Below are positions 1-8,374 of a stretch of DNA of 64,000 bases, in pieces. The notes beneath the pieces were generated by a model that searched no databases, was not told the origin of the DNA, and was given only the letters and a program-made list of their open reading frames with translations. Every line of letters begins with the position of its first letter. Within the stretch, counting starts at the first letter, position 1. Both the position numbers and the translations under genes were made by a program. Origin of the DNA: Streptomyces sp. YS415 (lineage in GTDB: Bacteria; Actinomycetota; Actinomycetes; Streptomycetales; Streptomycetaceae); contig NZ_JAMJFL010000003.1 of the NCBI RefSeq assembly GCF_023544665.1, positions 124,001 through 188,000 on the forward strand, read 5' to 3'.

Positions 1-203
1 CGGATCTCGGCGGGGAAGTTCGGCAGCGTCGACAGGTCGTTGCCGAACGAGGCGGTCTCCGACGTGAATCGGTCACCCGTCAGCTGCATGCCGTCTCCGG
101 AGTCGCCCGCGAACCGGATGACCACACGGGACAGCCGCTCGGTCCGCGAGGAAGCGTCCGAGGCCGCCGGTGGATGGATGCTGGGGTGAGGAGCTGCAGT
201 CAC
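1..203 (-). CDS. korA: 2-oxoacid:ferredoxin oxidoreductase alpha subunit, N-terminal fragment
   Basis: Only the first 67 codons lie in the window; the gene continues past the left edge. The reverse strand from a GTG at 201-203 reads a variable Ala/Ser/Pro-rich leader of about 25 residues. It then reads [18 protein letters not shown] and [15 protein letters not shown], which is the start of the gamma/alpha domain of KorA-type 2-oxoglutarate:ferredoxin oxidoreductases. These enzymes decarboxylate 2-oxoacids to acyl-CoA using thiamine diphosphate and ferredoxin together with KorB. A GA-rich GAGAGAGAGG Shine-Dalgarno lies about 10 bases upstream of the GTG. The gene is divergent from the PKS genes. 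The family assignment is firm; the exact 2-oxoacid substrate is not. Confidence 0.85.
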   Translation of the reverse strand, partial: MTAAPHPSIHPPAASDASSRTERLSRVVIRFAGDSGDGMQLTGDRFTSETASFGNDLSTLPNFPAEI

Positions 204-372
204 CGAGCCTCTACCTCTCTCTCGGGGGGTGCCCACGGCGGTTGCAGTGTCGGTAGGTCGCCTAGAGGGGTGGTCAAGAAGCGGTGCACCGGGGAGCGTG
301 CCGACATACGCCCGTCGGCCAGGTCGGGCACCCCTCCACCACCCCTTGAGCCGGCGCGCCGACCATCGCCGC
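204..372. promoter_or_regulatory. Divergent intergenic region korA / KS-alpha
   Basis: This 169-bp gap must hold the promoters for korA (minus) and the PKS genes (plus). TTGCAG, 15 bases, then TAGAGG (about 241-267) could be a weak plus-strand -35/-10 pair. No convincing Shine-Dalgarno precedes the KS-alpha ATG. An open frame in phase with KS-alpha extends back to a GTG at 229, but the extra 48 residues do not resemble a ketosynthase. Confidence 0.35.
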
Positions 373-1632
373 ATGACCCGACGCGCAGTGATCACGGGGC
401 TGGGTGTGGTCGCCCCCGGAGGCATCGGCACCAAGGACTACTGGGAGCTGCTCACCGGCGGCCGGGCCGCGACCCGGCACATCACCTTCTTCGACGCCTC
501 CGGTTACCGCTCCCGGGTCGCCGCCGAGGTCGACTTCGACCCCGCGGCCGCGGGACTCGGGGTCCGGGAGATCCACCGCATGGACCGCTCGGCGCAGTTC
601 GCCGTGGTCAGCGCCTGGGAGGCGGTCGCGGACAGCGGCCTGGCGCTCGGTGGCCTGGACCCGCTGCGCACCGGCGTCAGCATCGGCTGCGCGGTCGGCG
701 CGGCCACCAGCCTGGACGCGGCCTACCCGCTGCTCAGCGACGAGGGCCGCGACTGGCGCACCGACACCCGCTATGCCGTGCCGCAGCTGTACGACTACAC
801 GGTGCCGAGCGCGCTCGCCCGCGAGGTCGCCTGGACCGTCGCCGCGCAGGGCCCGGTCGCGATGGTCTCCACCGGCTGCACCTCCGGGCTCGACGCCCTC
901 GGCCACGCCGCCGGGATCATCGCCGAGGGATCGGCCGACGTGATGCTCGCCGGGGCCGCCGAGGCGCCCGTGTGCGCCATCACCGCGGCCTCCTTCGACG
1001 CCATCAAGGCCACCACGCCGTACGCGGGCGACGACCCCGCCGAGGCGTGCCGGCCCTTCGACCGCGACCGCGACGGGTTCGTGCTCGGCGAGGGCGGCGC
1101 CGTCCTCGTCCTGGAGGAGAAGGAGCACGCCCGCCGCCGCGGCGCGCACGTCTACGCCGAGATCGCCGGGTTCGCCACCCGCGGCAACGCCTTCCACATG
1201 ACCGGACTGCGCCCCGACGGCACCGAACTCGCCGCCGCCGTCCGCGCCGCCCTGGACGAGGCCCGGCTGCCCGCCGACGCCGTCGACTACGTCAACGCCC
1301 ACGGTTCCGGGACCCGGCAGAACGACGTCCACGAGACCAACGCGCTGAAGATCGGCCTCGGGTCGCACGCCTACGACGTACCGGTCAGCTCCATCAAGTC
1401 GATGATCGGCCACTCGCTGGGCGCCATCGGCTCCCTGGAGGCGGCCGCCTGCGCCCTGGCCCTGGAGCACGGCGCCGTCCCGCCGACCGCGAACCTCCAC
1501 ACCCAGGACCCGGAATGCGATCTCGACTACGTGCCCTTGACCGCGCGGACTCAGCCCCTCCGTACGGTCCTCAGCGTGGGCAGCGGCTTCGGGGGCCTGC
1601 AGAGCGCCCTCGTCCTGAGGAAGCCCGCATGA
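373..1632 (+). CDS. Type II PKS ketosynthase alpha (KS-alpha)
   Basis: 419 aa. This is the condensing subunit of an aromatic (type II) polyketide synthase. With KS-beta it elongates malonyl units on an ACP. The catalytic triad is intact: Cys169 in [11 protein letters not shown], His310 in [11 protein letters not shown] and His347 in [12 protein letters not shown]. The N-terminus [15 protein letters not shown] and the [17 protein letters not shown] block closely follow actinorhodin KS-alpha, and the length is usual for the family. I chose ATG 373 because homology begins there, although no clear ribosome site precedes it. The stop overlaps the KS-beta start by 4 bases (ATGA), the usual translational coupling for this heterodimer. 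The product cannot be predicted from the sequence alone. Confidence 0.93.
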   Translation: MTRRAVITGLGVVAPGGIGTKDYWELLTGGRAATRHITFFDASGYRSRVAAEVDFDPAAAGLGVREIHRMDRSAQFAVVSAWEAVADSGLALGGLDPLRTGVSIGCAVGAATSLDAAYPLLSDEGRDWRTDTRYAVPQLYDYTVPSALAREVAWTVAAQGPVAMVSTGCTSGLDALGHAAGIIAEGSADVMLAGAAEAPVCAITAASFDAIKATTPYAGDDPAEACRPFDRDRDGFVLGEGGAVLVLEEKEHARRRGAHVYAEIAGFATRGNAFHMTGLRPDGTELAAAVRAALDEARLPADAVDYVNAHGSGTRQNDVHETNALKIGLGSHAYDVPVSSIKSMIGHSLGAIGSLEAAACALALEHGAVPPTANLHTQDPECDLDYVPLTARTQPLRTVLSVGSGFGGLQSALVLRKPA

Positions 1633-2855
1633 CCCCCGAACCCGCCCCGGCCCCGCCCGCCCGGGTGCGCGCGGCCGTCACCGGACTCGGTGTCGTCGCC
1701 CCCAACGGCGTCGGCACCCAGGCCTGGTGGCAGGCGACCCTGCGCGGGGTCAGCGCCCTGCGCCCGGCCCGCGACGCGCCCGTCGACCGTGTCCCGGTCG
1801 CCGGTGAGGTCGCCTCCTTCGTGGCCGAACAGCACGTGCCCAGCCGGCTGCTGCCGCAGACCGCCCGCTTCACCCGGCTCGCGCTCGCCGCAGCCGCCGA
1901 GGCCCTGGACGACGCCGGCGTCGACCCCGCCGTGCTGGAGGAGTACGGCGCCGGTGTGTTCACCGCCAGCTCGGCCGGCGGCTACGAGTTCGGGCAGCAC
2001 GAGATGGGCGCCCTGTGGCGCACCGGCAGCGACAGCGTCAGCGCCTACCAGTCCTTCGCCTGGTTCTACGCCGCCTGCACCGGCCAGGTCTCCATCCGGC
2101 ACGGCATGCGCGGCCCCAGCGGCACCCTCGTCACCGAGCAGTGCGGGGGGCTGGACGCGGTGGGCCAGGCCCGGCGGCGGCTCGGCGACGGCACCCGGGT
2201 GCTGCTGGCCGGCGGCTCCGACGCGGCACTGTGCCCGCTGGGCTGGGCGGGCCACCTCGCCACCGGGCAGGTCAGCCCGCACCGCCACCCGGCCCGCGCC
2301 TACCTGCCCTTCCACCCCGAGGCCTCCGGGTACGTCCCCGGCGAGGGCGCCGCCTACGTCGTGCTGGAGGAGCGGTCGGCCGCCGAGCAGCGGGGCGCGC
2401 AGGTGCTCGGCGAGGTCGCCGGGTACGCCGCCGCCTTCGATCCGCCGACCGGCCCCGGCAACCTCGGCCTCGCGGCCCGGCTCGCGCTCGCCGACGCCGG
2501 GCTGACCCCGGACGACATCGACGCCGTCTTCGCGGACGCCTCCGGGGTGCCCGCGCTGGACGAGGCCGAGGCCGAGGTGATCGAAGCCCTCTTCGGGCCG
2601 TACGGCGTCCCGGTCGCCGTGCCCAAGACGATGACCGGACGGATCGGCGCCGGCGGCTCCACGCTCGACCTGGTGGCGGCGCTGCTGGCGCTGCGCGAGG
2701 GCGTGCTGCCGGCGGCGGTGCACGTGGACCGGCCCAAGGACGACTGGCACCTCGACCTGGTCACCGGCGCCCCCCGCCCGGTCGACCTGCGCGCCGTGCT
2801 GGTGCTGGCGCGCGGCCACGGCGGGTTCAACTCGGCCGCGGTGGTCGTGCGATGA
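1629..2855 (+). CDS. Type II PKS chain length factor (KS-beta / CLF)
   Basis: 408 aa. Partner of KS-alpha that promotes priming by decarboxylation and sets chain length. It has the thiolase fold ([14 protein letters not shown] at the N-terminus), but the active-site Cys is replaced by Gln171 in TEQCGGLDA, the hallmark of CLFs. The next residue is Cys172, where Ala is common. The second catalytic His region is also lost ([11 protein letters not shown]). It overlaps KS-alpha by 4 bases at its start and the ketoreductase by 4 bases at its end, so the three genes form one translationally coupled operon. Chain-length determinants cannot be read confidently here. Confidence 0.93.
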   Translation: MTPEPAPAPPARVRAAVTGLGVVAPNGVGTQAWWQATLRGVSALRPARDAPVDRVPVAGEVASFVAEQHVPSRLLPQTARFTRLALAAAAEALDDAGVDPAVLEEYGAGVFTASSAGGYEFGQHEMGALWRTGSDSVSAYQSFAWFYAACTGQVSIRHGMRGPSGTLVTEQCGGLDAVGQARRRLGDGTRVLLAGGSDAALCPLGWAGHLATGQVSPHRHPARAYLPFHPEASGYVPGEGAAYVVLEERSAAEQRGAQVLGEVAGYAAAFDPPTGPGNLGLAARLALADAGLTPDDIDAVFADASGVPALDEAEAEVIEALFGPYGVPVAVPKTMTGRIGAGGSTLDLVAALLALREGVLPAAVHVDRPKDDWHLDLVTGAPRPVDLRAVLVLARGHGGFNSAAVVVR

Positions 2856-3661
2856 CGATGGGCAGGGCCGTGCCCGGCTCCTGGGCGGGCGCACTGGGCG
2901 GCGGCGACCCGCGGGGCCGCGACCGGCCGCACCGCACCGCGCTGGTGACCGGCGCGACCGGCCGTATCGGACGGGCCGTCGCCGCACGCCTCGCCGAGGA
3001 CGACTTCGACCTGTACGTCTGCGCGCGGGACGCCGGTGCGGTCGCCGAGACCGTCGCCGCGCTGCGCGCCAAGGGCGTGAAGGCGGACGGCATGGCCGCC
3101 GACGTACGCGACCCCCGGGCCGCCGCCGAACTGGCCGAGGCCGCCGTCGCCTGTCACGGCCGGCTCGACGTCCTCGTCAACAACTCGGGCCGCGACGGCG
3201 GGGGAGTCACCGCCGAACTCACCGACGAGCTCTGGCTCGACATCATCGAGACCAACCTCAACAGCGTCTTCCGCGTCACCCGCGAGATGCTCCGCCAGGG
3301 CGGCGCGGTCGGCCGCGGCTGGGGGCGGATCGTCACCATCGCCTCCACCGCCGGGAAACAGGGCGTCGTCCGCGGCGCCCCGTGCTCCGCCTCCGAGCAC
3401 GCCGTGGTCGGCTTCACCAAGGCCCTTGGCCTGGAGCTCGCCGCGACCGGCGTCACCGTCAACGCCGTGTGCCCCGGCTACGTCCACGGCCCACCGGCCG
3501 CGGGGGTGCCGCCGGACCGGCGCTTCGACCCCACGATCCCGCTGGGCCGTCGCACCACCACGGAGGAGGTCGCGGGCATGGTCGGCCACCTGGTCGGCGA
3601 CCACGCCGCGGCCATCACGGCCCAGGCGATCAATGTCTGCGGCGGCCTGGTAAGTCACTGA
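2852..3661 (+). CDS. Type II PKS ketoreductase homologue lacking catalytic Tyr and Lys
   Basis: 269 aa, SDR family, closest by eye to actinorhodin KR (C9 ketoreductase). It keeps the NADPH-binding VTGATGRIG, LVNNSGRDGGG, the Asn of ETNLNSVF and the Ser of IASTAGKQGVV. The active-site block reads APCSASEHAVVGF where active KRs have APYSASKHGVVGF. Catalytic Tyr is Cys178 and catalytic Lys is Glu182, each one base away from the usual codon. The loop after PGYVHGPP is about 13 residues shorter than in ActKR, and there is an N-terminal extension of about 25 residues. By SDR chemistry this protein should not reduce. It may be a decaying gene or a structural pseudo-enzyme. The frame is intact and coupled to KS-beta by ATGA. 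Confidence 0.85.
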   Translation: MTMGRAVPGSWAGALGGGDPRGRDRPHRTALVTGATGRIGRAVAARLAEDDFDLYVCARDAGAVAETVAALRAKGVKADGMAADVRDPRAAAELAEAAVACHGRLDVLVNNSGRDGGGVTAELTDELWLDIIETNLNSVFRVTREMLRQGGAVGRGWGRIVTIASTAGKQGVVRGAPCSASEHAVVGFTKALGLELAATGVTVNAVCPGYVHGPPAAGVPPDRRFDPTIPLGRRTTTEEVAGMVGHLVGDHAAAITAQAINVCGGLVSH

Positions 3662-3687
3662 CCGTCACTGACACCGAGGGAACCGGC

Positions 3688-4572
3688 ATGCCGAACACCG
3701 TCCACACCACCCGGATCGCGGCGCCCGCGCAGGCCGTCCACGCGCTCGTCGCCGATGTGACCGTCTGGCCGCTGATGTTCGAACCGAACATCCACACCGA
3801 GTACGTCGAGGGCTCGCCGCGCACGGAGGGCCGCGAACGCATCCGCATCTGGGCGTTCGCGGGCTCGCAGATCCGCAGCTGGACCTCCGAACGGACCCTC
3901 GACCCGCACGCGCTGAGCGTCGACTTCCGCCAGCTGGAGCCGGCCGCGCCGCTGACGTCGATGAGCGGACGCTGGGTGGCCAAGGACATCGGCGGCGGGG
4001 AGACGCTGCTCGAGCTGCACCACGAGTTCCAGGCGTTCACCGACGAGCACTTCGTGCTGCACGCCCTGCACCAGAACAGCCCGGCCGAGCTGGCCGGGGT
4101 GCGGATCGCCGCCGAGAAGCCGAGGACGCCGTACGTCTTCGAGGACGGCCTGCGCATCGCCGCGCCGCCGGAGGTGGTCTACGGCTTCCTGTACGAGGCC
4201 GGCCGCTGGCCGGACCGGCTGCCGCACGTGGCCTCGCTGGAGCTCACCGAGGAGGCGCCGGGCATCCAGCGGGTGGCGATGGAAACCCGGGGCCCCGACG
4301 GCACGCTGCACGCCGGTGAGTCGGTGCGGGTGTGCCGGCCCGAGAGCGGCAGCATCGTCTACAAGCAGCTCCGCACGCCCACGGTCCTGGTCGCCCACAC
4401 CGGGGAGTGGCGCCTCGACCGGCTGCCGGACGGCACGACGCTGGCCACCTCCCGGCACAGCGTGATCCTGGCGGACCCCAAGGTGCGCGAGGCGGTGCGG
4501 GGCACGCTGGGCACGAACAGCAGGGTGACCCTGCGCCGAGCCAAGGAGTACGCGGAGACACGCCGCGCCTAG
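3688..4572 (+). CDS. Didomain polyketide aromatase/cyclase (SRPBCC)
   Basis: 294 aa with two START/Bet v1-like domains, roughly residues 1-145 and 150-294. Both begin with the same pattern (RIAAPAQAVHALVADVTVWPLMFEPN and RIAAPPEVVYGFLYEAGRWPDRLPHV). This is the didomain ARO/CYC architecture of ActVII-type proteins. In reducing type II PKSs they dehydrate and aromatise the first ring after C9 ketoreduction. The start at ATG 3688 has GAGGGA 6 bases upstream and lies 26 bases after the KR gene, so it is in the same operon. A didomain enzyme normally follows an active KR, which makes the mutated KR next to it puzzling. It is the last PKS gene before a gene-free stretch. Confidence 0.88.
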   Translation: MPNTVHTTRIAAPAQAVHALVADVTVWPLMFEPNIHTEYVEGSPRTEGRERIRIWAFAGSQIRSWTSERTLDPHALSVDFRQLEPAAPLTSMSGRWVAKDIGGGETLLELHHEFQAFTDEHFVLHALHQNSPAELAGVRIAAEKPRTPYVFEDGLRIAAPPEVVYGFLYEAGRWPDRLPHVASLELTEEAPGIQRVAMETRGPDGTLHAGESVRVCRPESGSIVYKQLRTPTVLVAHTGEWRLDRLPDGTTLATSRHSVILADPKVREAVRGTLGTNSRVTLRRAKEYAETRRA

Positions 4573-4783
4573 CGTCTCCCGCCGGTGGCCGCACCCCACG
4601 CCACGGGGTGCGGCCACCCTGCGCGGACGTCCAGGGCGCTTGGCCGCTGCCCGTGGAGGCGGCGCGGGCCCAGTACCGCAGTGTCGTCCCCTCCCGTCGA
4701 CCACCGGACCACCGGGAGACACGTCAGCTGCTTCAGAGCCGCCACCTGCCTCCCTGACACGGGTCACCGGCCCCCGCCCATCT

Positions 4784-4965
4784 GCCTGGCCCCGCCCGTC
4801 GGGGACGCGCCAGGTGACACAGGGCCGCCACCCGCTTCCCTGACGCAGTGGTGTCGGGCTGCTCGAGGCTGCCGCTCGGCTCACGGCGTGGCGTACCGGC
4901 CCCCGGCCTGCCGCCCGTCGGCCTGGCCCCGCCCGTCGGGGACGCGCCAGGTGACACAGGGCCGC
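4784..4965. repeat. 45-bp perfect direct repeat within a ~137-bp degenerate unit
   Basis: Positions 4784-4828 and 4921-4965 are identical over 45 bases, beginning GCCTGGCCCCGCCCGTCGGG and ending GACACAGGGCCGC, with a 137-base period. Similarity extends upstream as the block CGGCCCCCG...CCCGTCG, and a third truncated block occurs at about 4990-5025. Each 45-mer starts CCTGGC and carries GCCAGG, so it can fold into an imperfect hairpin. The origin is unknown; local duplication is the simplest reading. Confidence 0.8.
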
Positions 4966-5032
4966 TGGCTGCCTCCCCGGCACGGGGCATCGGCCCCCGG
5001 CCTGCCGGCCCGTCGGCCACCGGCCCGCGTCA

Positions 5033-5250
5033 ACCACGCCCGGCCCGCCCGCACGCCCGCGGCAGCGCGGCCAGGCGTAGCTGCCGAGTCCCGACGTCGT
5101 CGACGTCGACCCCGCAGAACTCCCGCCGCACCTCGGCGCCCTGGCGCGGTCCCGTGCCGGGCACGCCCGGGAAGTGCACCAGCACATCCAGCCTGCCGTA
5201 GCGCCGCACGGCGCCCGCGGACACCGCAACAGCGCGACGGGCGGCCCGGG
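5033..5250 (-). pseudogene. Possible remnant of a short-chain dehydrogenase
   Basis: The minus-strand frame ending at a stop at 5030-5032 reads AVRRYGRLDVLVHFPGVPGTG followed by GVDVDDVGTRQLRLAALP. This resembles the central part of SDR enzymes (RYGRLDVLVNNAG, then NVxGTxxLTRAALP). The NNAG motif is degraded to HFPG, and the protein ends shortly after, before any YxxxK. The sequence upstream in the same frame does not resemble the SDR N-terminus. It may be a broken SDR gene, or chance in a GC-rich shadow frame. Confidence 0.3.
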
Positions 5251-5545
5251 CGCCGGCACTGGCCCGCCGCCCGGCCGGGCACACGTTCACCACGACCCGC
5301 ACGCTCGCCCGCGCCCCCAGCCCTCCGCCACCCCAGCCCCCAACACCCCCGCCCGCGGCATCCGCCCCCTCGTCGAGTGCGGCTCGACGGCCGACTGAGC
5401 AGGCGCTGCCAGTCTTCGGGCCCAGGTACGCGTGGTGGCATTTAAGCCACACTCCACCGGCTCTCCAGCTCCGCGACGCACTCTGTCGCCCACGCGTTCC
5501 GAAAACGGGCTGAACCAGCCTCTTGACGACCTGTGAGGAGCGTCA

Positions 5546-7111
5546 ATGGACCGCTTTCCACCTCCACTCCGGGAACGGACTGCCGAACTCAACGAACTGC
5601 GCGAGTCGGTGCGCCGCGGTCCCTCGGAGCGGGCGACCCAGGCACAGCACGCCAAGGGGAAGCTGACCGCACGCGAACGGATCGATCTGCTCTTCGACGA
5701 GGGCACGTTCACCGAGACCGAGGGCCTTCGACGGCACCGGGCGACCGGCTTCGGCCTGGAGGCCCGCCGGCCGCACACCGACGGCGTGATCACCGGCTGG
5801 GGCCGCATCAACGGCCGTACCGCCTTCGTCTACGCCCATGACTTCCGGATCTTCGGCGGCGCGCTCGGCGAGGCGCACGCCCAGAAGATACACAAGCTGA
5901 TGGATCTGGCCACGGCGGCCGGCGCCCCGGTGATCGGCCTGTGCGACGGCGCCGGCGCCCGGATCCAGGAGGGCGTCACCGCGCTCGCCGGGTACGGCGG
6001 CATCTTCTCCCGCAATGTACGCAACTCCGGGGTGATCCCGCAGATCAGCGTCATCATGGGCCCGTGTGCGGGCGGCGCGGCCTACTCGCCGGCCCTCACC
6101 GACTTCGTGTTCATGGTGCGCGGCACCTCGCAGATGTTCATCACCGGCCCCGACGTCGTCCAGGCAGTGACCGGCGAGGAGATCACCATGGACGGGCTCG
6201 GCGGCGCCGACCCGCACTCCACCGCCTCCGGCGTGGCCCACGCGGTCTTCGACGACGAGGAGGAGTGCCTGGAGAACGTCCGCTTCCTGCTCTCCCTGCT
6301 CCCCGCCAACAACCGCGAACTCGCCCCGTCCGTCGCCGAGTCCGACCCGGTCGACCGGCGCACCGAGGCGCTGCTGGACATGGTCCCGGCCGACCCGCGC
6401 GCCTCCTACGACGTCCGGGACGTCATCGAGGAGATCGTCGACGACGGCTTCCTCTTCGAGGTCCACGAGAACTGGGCCCGCAACGTGGTCTGCGCGCTGG
6501 TCCGGATGGGCGGCGACGTCACCGGCATCGTCGCCAACCAGCCCATGGTGCAGGCCGGTGCGCTGGACATCGCGGCCTCCGAGAAGGCGGCGCGGTTCGT
6601 GCGGTTCTGCGACTCCTTCAACATCCCGCTGGTCACGCTGGTCGACGTGCCCGGGTTCCTGCCCGGCGTCGGCCAGGAGCACGGCGGCATCATCCGGCAC
6701 GGCGCGAAGCTGCTGTACGCGTACTGCGACGCGACCGTGCCCCGGGTCCAGCTCATCATGCGCAAGGCGTACGGCGGCGCGTACATCGTCATGGACTCCC
6801 GGTCCATCGGCTGTGACGTCTCCCTGGCCTGGCCGGTCAACGAGATCGCGGTGATGGGCGCGGAGGGCGCGGCGAACGTCGTCTTCCGGCGTGAGATCGC
6901 GGCCTCGGACGATCCGCAGGCGACGCGCGAGCAGCTGGTGAAGGAGTACCGCTCGGAGCTGATGCACCCGTACTACGCGGCCGAACGCGGCCTGGTGGAC
7001 GACGTCATCGACCCCGCGGACACCCGCGCCCGGCTCATCGACGCGCTGCGCACCCTGCGCCGCAAGCACGCCGAGCGCCCGTCCCGCAAGCACGGGAACC
7101 AGCCCCAGTGA
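5546..7111 (+). CDS. Acyl-CoA carboxylase beta subunit (carboxyltransferase)
   Basis: 521 aa, the biotin-dependent carboxyltransferase subunit of acetyl-/propionyl-CoA carboxylases. It moves carboxyl from biotin to an acyl-CoA to make malonyl- or methylmalonyl-CoA. Family marks are GKLTARERIDLLFDEGTF near the N-terminus, the oxyanion-hole glycines in GPCAGGAAYSP (first crotonase-like half), and PGFLPGVGQEHGGIIRHGAKLLYAY and RKAYGGAYIVM in the second half. ATG 5546 is preceded by GAGGAG. It overlaps the epsilon subunit by GTGA. No alpha (biotin carboxylase/BCCP) subunit is nearby, so it presumably uses a shared AccA. Next to a type II PKS it may supply malonyl-CoA, but that is inference. Confidence 0.92.
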   Translation: MDRFPPPLRERTAELNELRESVRRGPSERATQAQHAKGKLTARERIDLLFDEGTFTETEGLRRHRATGFGLEARRPHTDGVITGWGRINGRTAFVYAHDFRIFGGALGEAHAQKIHKLMDLATAAGAPVIGLCDGAGARIQEGVTALAGYGGIFSRNVRNSGVIPQISVIMGPCAGGAAYSPALTDFVFMVRGTSQMFITGPDVVQAVTGEEITMDGLGGADPHSTASGVAHAVFDDEEECLENVRFLLSLLPANNRELAPSVAESDPVDRRTEALLDMVPADPRASYDVRDVIEEIVDDGFLFEVHENWARNVVCALVRMGGDVTGIVANQPMVQAGALDIAASEKAARFVRFCDSFNIPLVTLVDVPGFLPGVGQEHGGIIRHGAKLLYAYCDATVPRVQLIMRKAYGGAYIVMDSRSIGCDVSLAWPVNEIAVMGAEGAANVVFRREIAASDDPQATREQLVKEYRSELMHPYYAAERGLVDDVIDPADTRARLIDALRTLRRKHAERPSRKHGNQPQ

Positions 7112-7329
7112 CCGAGGACCGGGTGATACGAGTGCTACGAGGCGAACCGACACCGGAGGAACTCTCGGCCCTGCTCACCGTGCTGCTGGCGATGTCCGGC
7201 CGCCGGGAGGCCTCCGCGGAGGTGGAACCCCTGCCGGTCCAGCCCCCGGCGGTGGCCTGGACGCAGACGGGCGGAGGGGGGACGAGCTGGGCGGCGCCGG
7301 GATACCCGTACTGGACGGCGCTGTCATGA
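7108..7329 (+). CDS. Acyl-CoA carboxylase epsilon subunit
   Basis: 73 aa. Small actinobacterial subunit that binds and activates the carboxyltransferase (AccE/PccE type). The N-terminus RVIRVLRGEPTPEELSALLTVLLA is the conserved helix of this family; the C-terminal half is Pro/Gly/Trp-rich and variable, ending in W-rich PGYPYWTAL. It starts at a GTG overlapping the beta-subunit stop and ends in ATGA with the next gene, so the three genes are coupled. Confidence 0.88.
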   Translation: MTEDRVIRVLRGEPTPEELSALLTVLLAMSGRREASAEVEPLPVQPPAVAWTQTGGGGTSWAAPGYPYWTALS

Positions 7330-8255
7330 GCGGTTCCGCGACACGGCTGAGGACCGAGCTCGTCGAGGTGGCCGACGGGGTGTACGCCCATCTGCAGCCC
7401 GACGGGGGCTGGTGCCTCAGCAACGCGGGCGTGGTCGCCGGTCCCGAGGGCCTGCTCCTCGTCGACACGGCGGCCACGGCCGCGCGGGCGGCGGCGCTGC
7501 GGGAGGCGGTGGGCGGGCTCGGCCGCGGCCCGGTCCGGGTCCTGGTCAACACCCATCACCACGGCGACCACACCCACGGCAACGGCGCGTTCGAGGGTGC
7601 GACGGTGGTGGCGCACGCCCGGACCCGGGCGGAGATGGCGCGCAACGGCCTGGCCCTCACCGGGGTCTGGCCGGACGTGGCGTGGGGGGAGCTGTCGGTA
7701 CGGCTGCCGGACCTCACCTTCACCGACGAGCTGAGCCTCCACCAGGGCGACCGCGAGATCCGCCTGCTCCATCCGGGCCCGGCCCACACCAACGACGACG
7801 TGGTGGCCTGGCTGCCCGGCGAACGGGTCCTGTTCGCCGGGGACATCGCGATGGCGGGCTGCTCCCCGTTCGTCCTCATGGGCTCGGTCTCGGGGTCCCT
7901 GGCGGCCCTGGCCCGGCTGCGCGCCCTCAGGCCCCGCACGGTGGTCTGCGGGCACGGCCCGGTGCGGGGGCCGGAGGTGCTGGACGAGACGGAGGAGTAC
8001 CTGCGCTGGATCCAGCGGGTGGCGGCGGAGGGCCGGGCCCAGCGCCTGACTCCCCTGGTGGCGGCCAGGGAGGCGGGCACGGGCGCCTTCGGCCACCTCA
8101 CCGAGTTCGAGCGCATCGTGGGCAACCTGCACCGCGCCTACGCGGAACTCGACGAACGCGAGGCGATAGCCTCCGGCCGGACGGTGGACGTGGCGGAGGC
8201 GTTCGGCGAGATGATCACCTACAACGGCGGCGCCCTCCCCAGCTGCCACGCCTGA
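7326..8255 (+). CDS. MBL-fold metallo-hydrolase
   Basis: 309 aa. Metallo-beta-lactamase fold with the zinc motif HxHxDH as THHHGDHTHGN (His77, His79, Asp81, His82). Further metal-ligand candidates are the His of HPGPAHTNDDVV, the Asp of FAGDIAM and the His of VVCGHGPV. No signal peptide is seen, so it is probably cytoplasmic. It is translationally coupled to the carboxylase epsilon subunit. MBL enzymes linked to polyketide clusters can act as thioesterases or cyclases, but other roles are equally possible and the substrate is unknown. Confidence 0.85.
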   Translation: MSGSATRLRTELVEVADGVYAHLQPDGGWCLSNAGVVAGPEGLLLVDTAATAARAAALREAVGGLGRGPVRVLVNTHHHGDHTHGNGAFEGATVVAHARTRAEMARNGLALTGVWPDVAWGELSVRLPDLTFTDELSLHQGDREIRLLHPGPAHTNDDVVAWLPGERVLFAGDIAMAGCSPFVLMGSVSGSLAALARLRALRPRTVVCGHGPVRGPEVLDETEEYLRWIQRVAAEGRAQRLTPLVAAREAGTGAFGHLTEFERIVGNLHRAYAELDEREAIASGRTVDVAEAFGEMITYNGGALPSCHA

Positions 8256-8374
8256 CGGCGCACCGGCACGGGGCCGCACCACTCCGGCCCGTGTCGGTGT
8301 TGGGCCGAACGGGTGACTTGGCGTAAGAATTGGCTGGTGCAGGCAACGAGTACCAGTCAGTTCGGGGGGAGCCG

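Larger units (their letters stand above)
4573..5545. other. 973-bp stretch without a convincing gene
   Basis: The space between the aromatase gene and the carboxylase operon holds no frame with a recognisable full-length protein on either strand. It contains a 45-bp perfect direct repeat inside a degenerate repeat of about 137 bp, and a possible short-chain dehydrogenase remnant on the minus strand. The last 100 bases (about 5440-5545) are less GC-rich, include TTTAAG and TTCCGAAAA stretches, and probably contain the promoter of the accB-like gene. No ACP with a DSL phosphopantetheine motif was found here. Confidence 0.6.

Noticed and set aside
229-372. Upstream GTG 229 as the start of KS-alpha
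   Set aside because: The extra residues are Ser/Arg/Pro-rich and absent from ketosynthases; homology starts at ATG 373.
2066-2263. Short minus-strand frames inside the PKS genes
   Set aside because: They have no ribosome site and mirror the plus-strand codon bias.
3655-5259. A 534-codon minus-strand frame over the aromatase gene and the gap
   Set aside because: It runs antisense through the ARO/CYC gene, is Arg/Pro/Gly-rich and shows no homology; only the short SDR-like segment in another frame deserved mention.
4573-5545. A missing ACP hidden in the gap after the aromatase
   Set aside because: No frame shows a DSL/DSLD phosphopantetheine motif or an 80-90-aa acidic helical protein.
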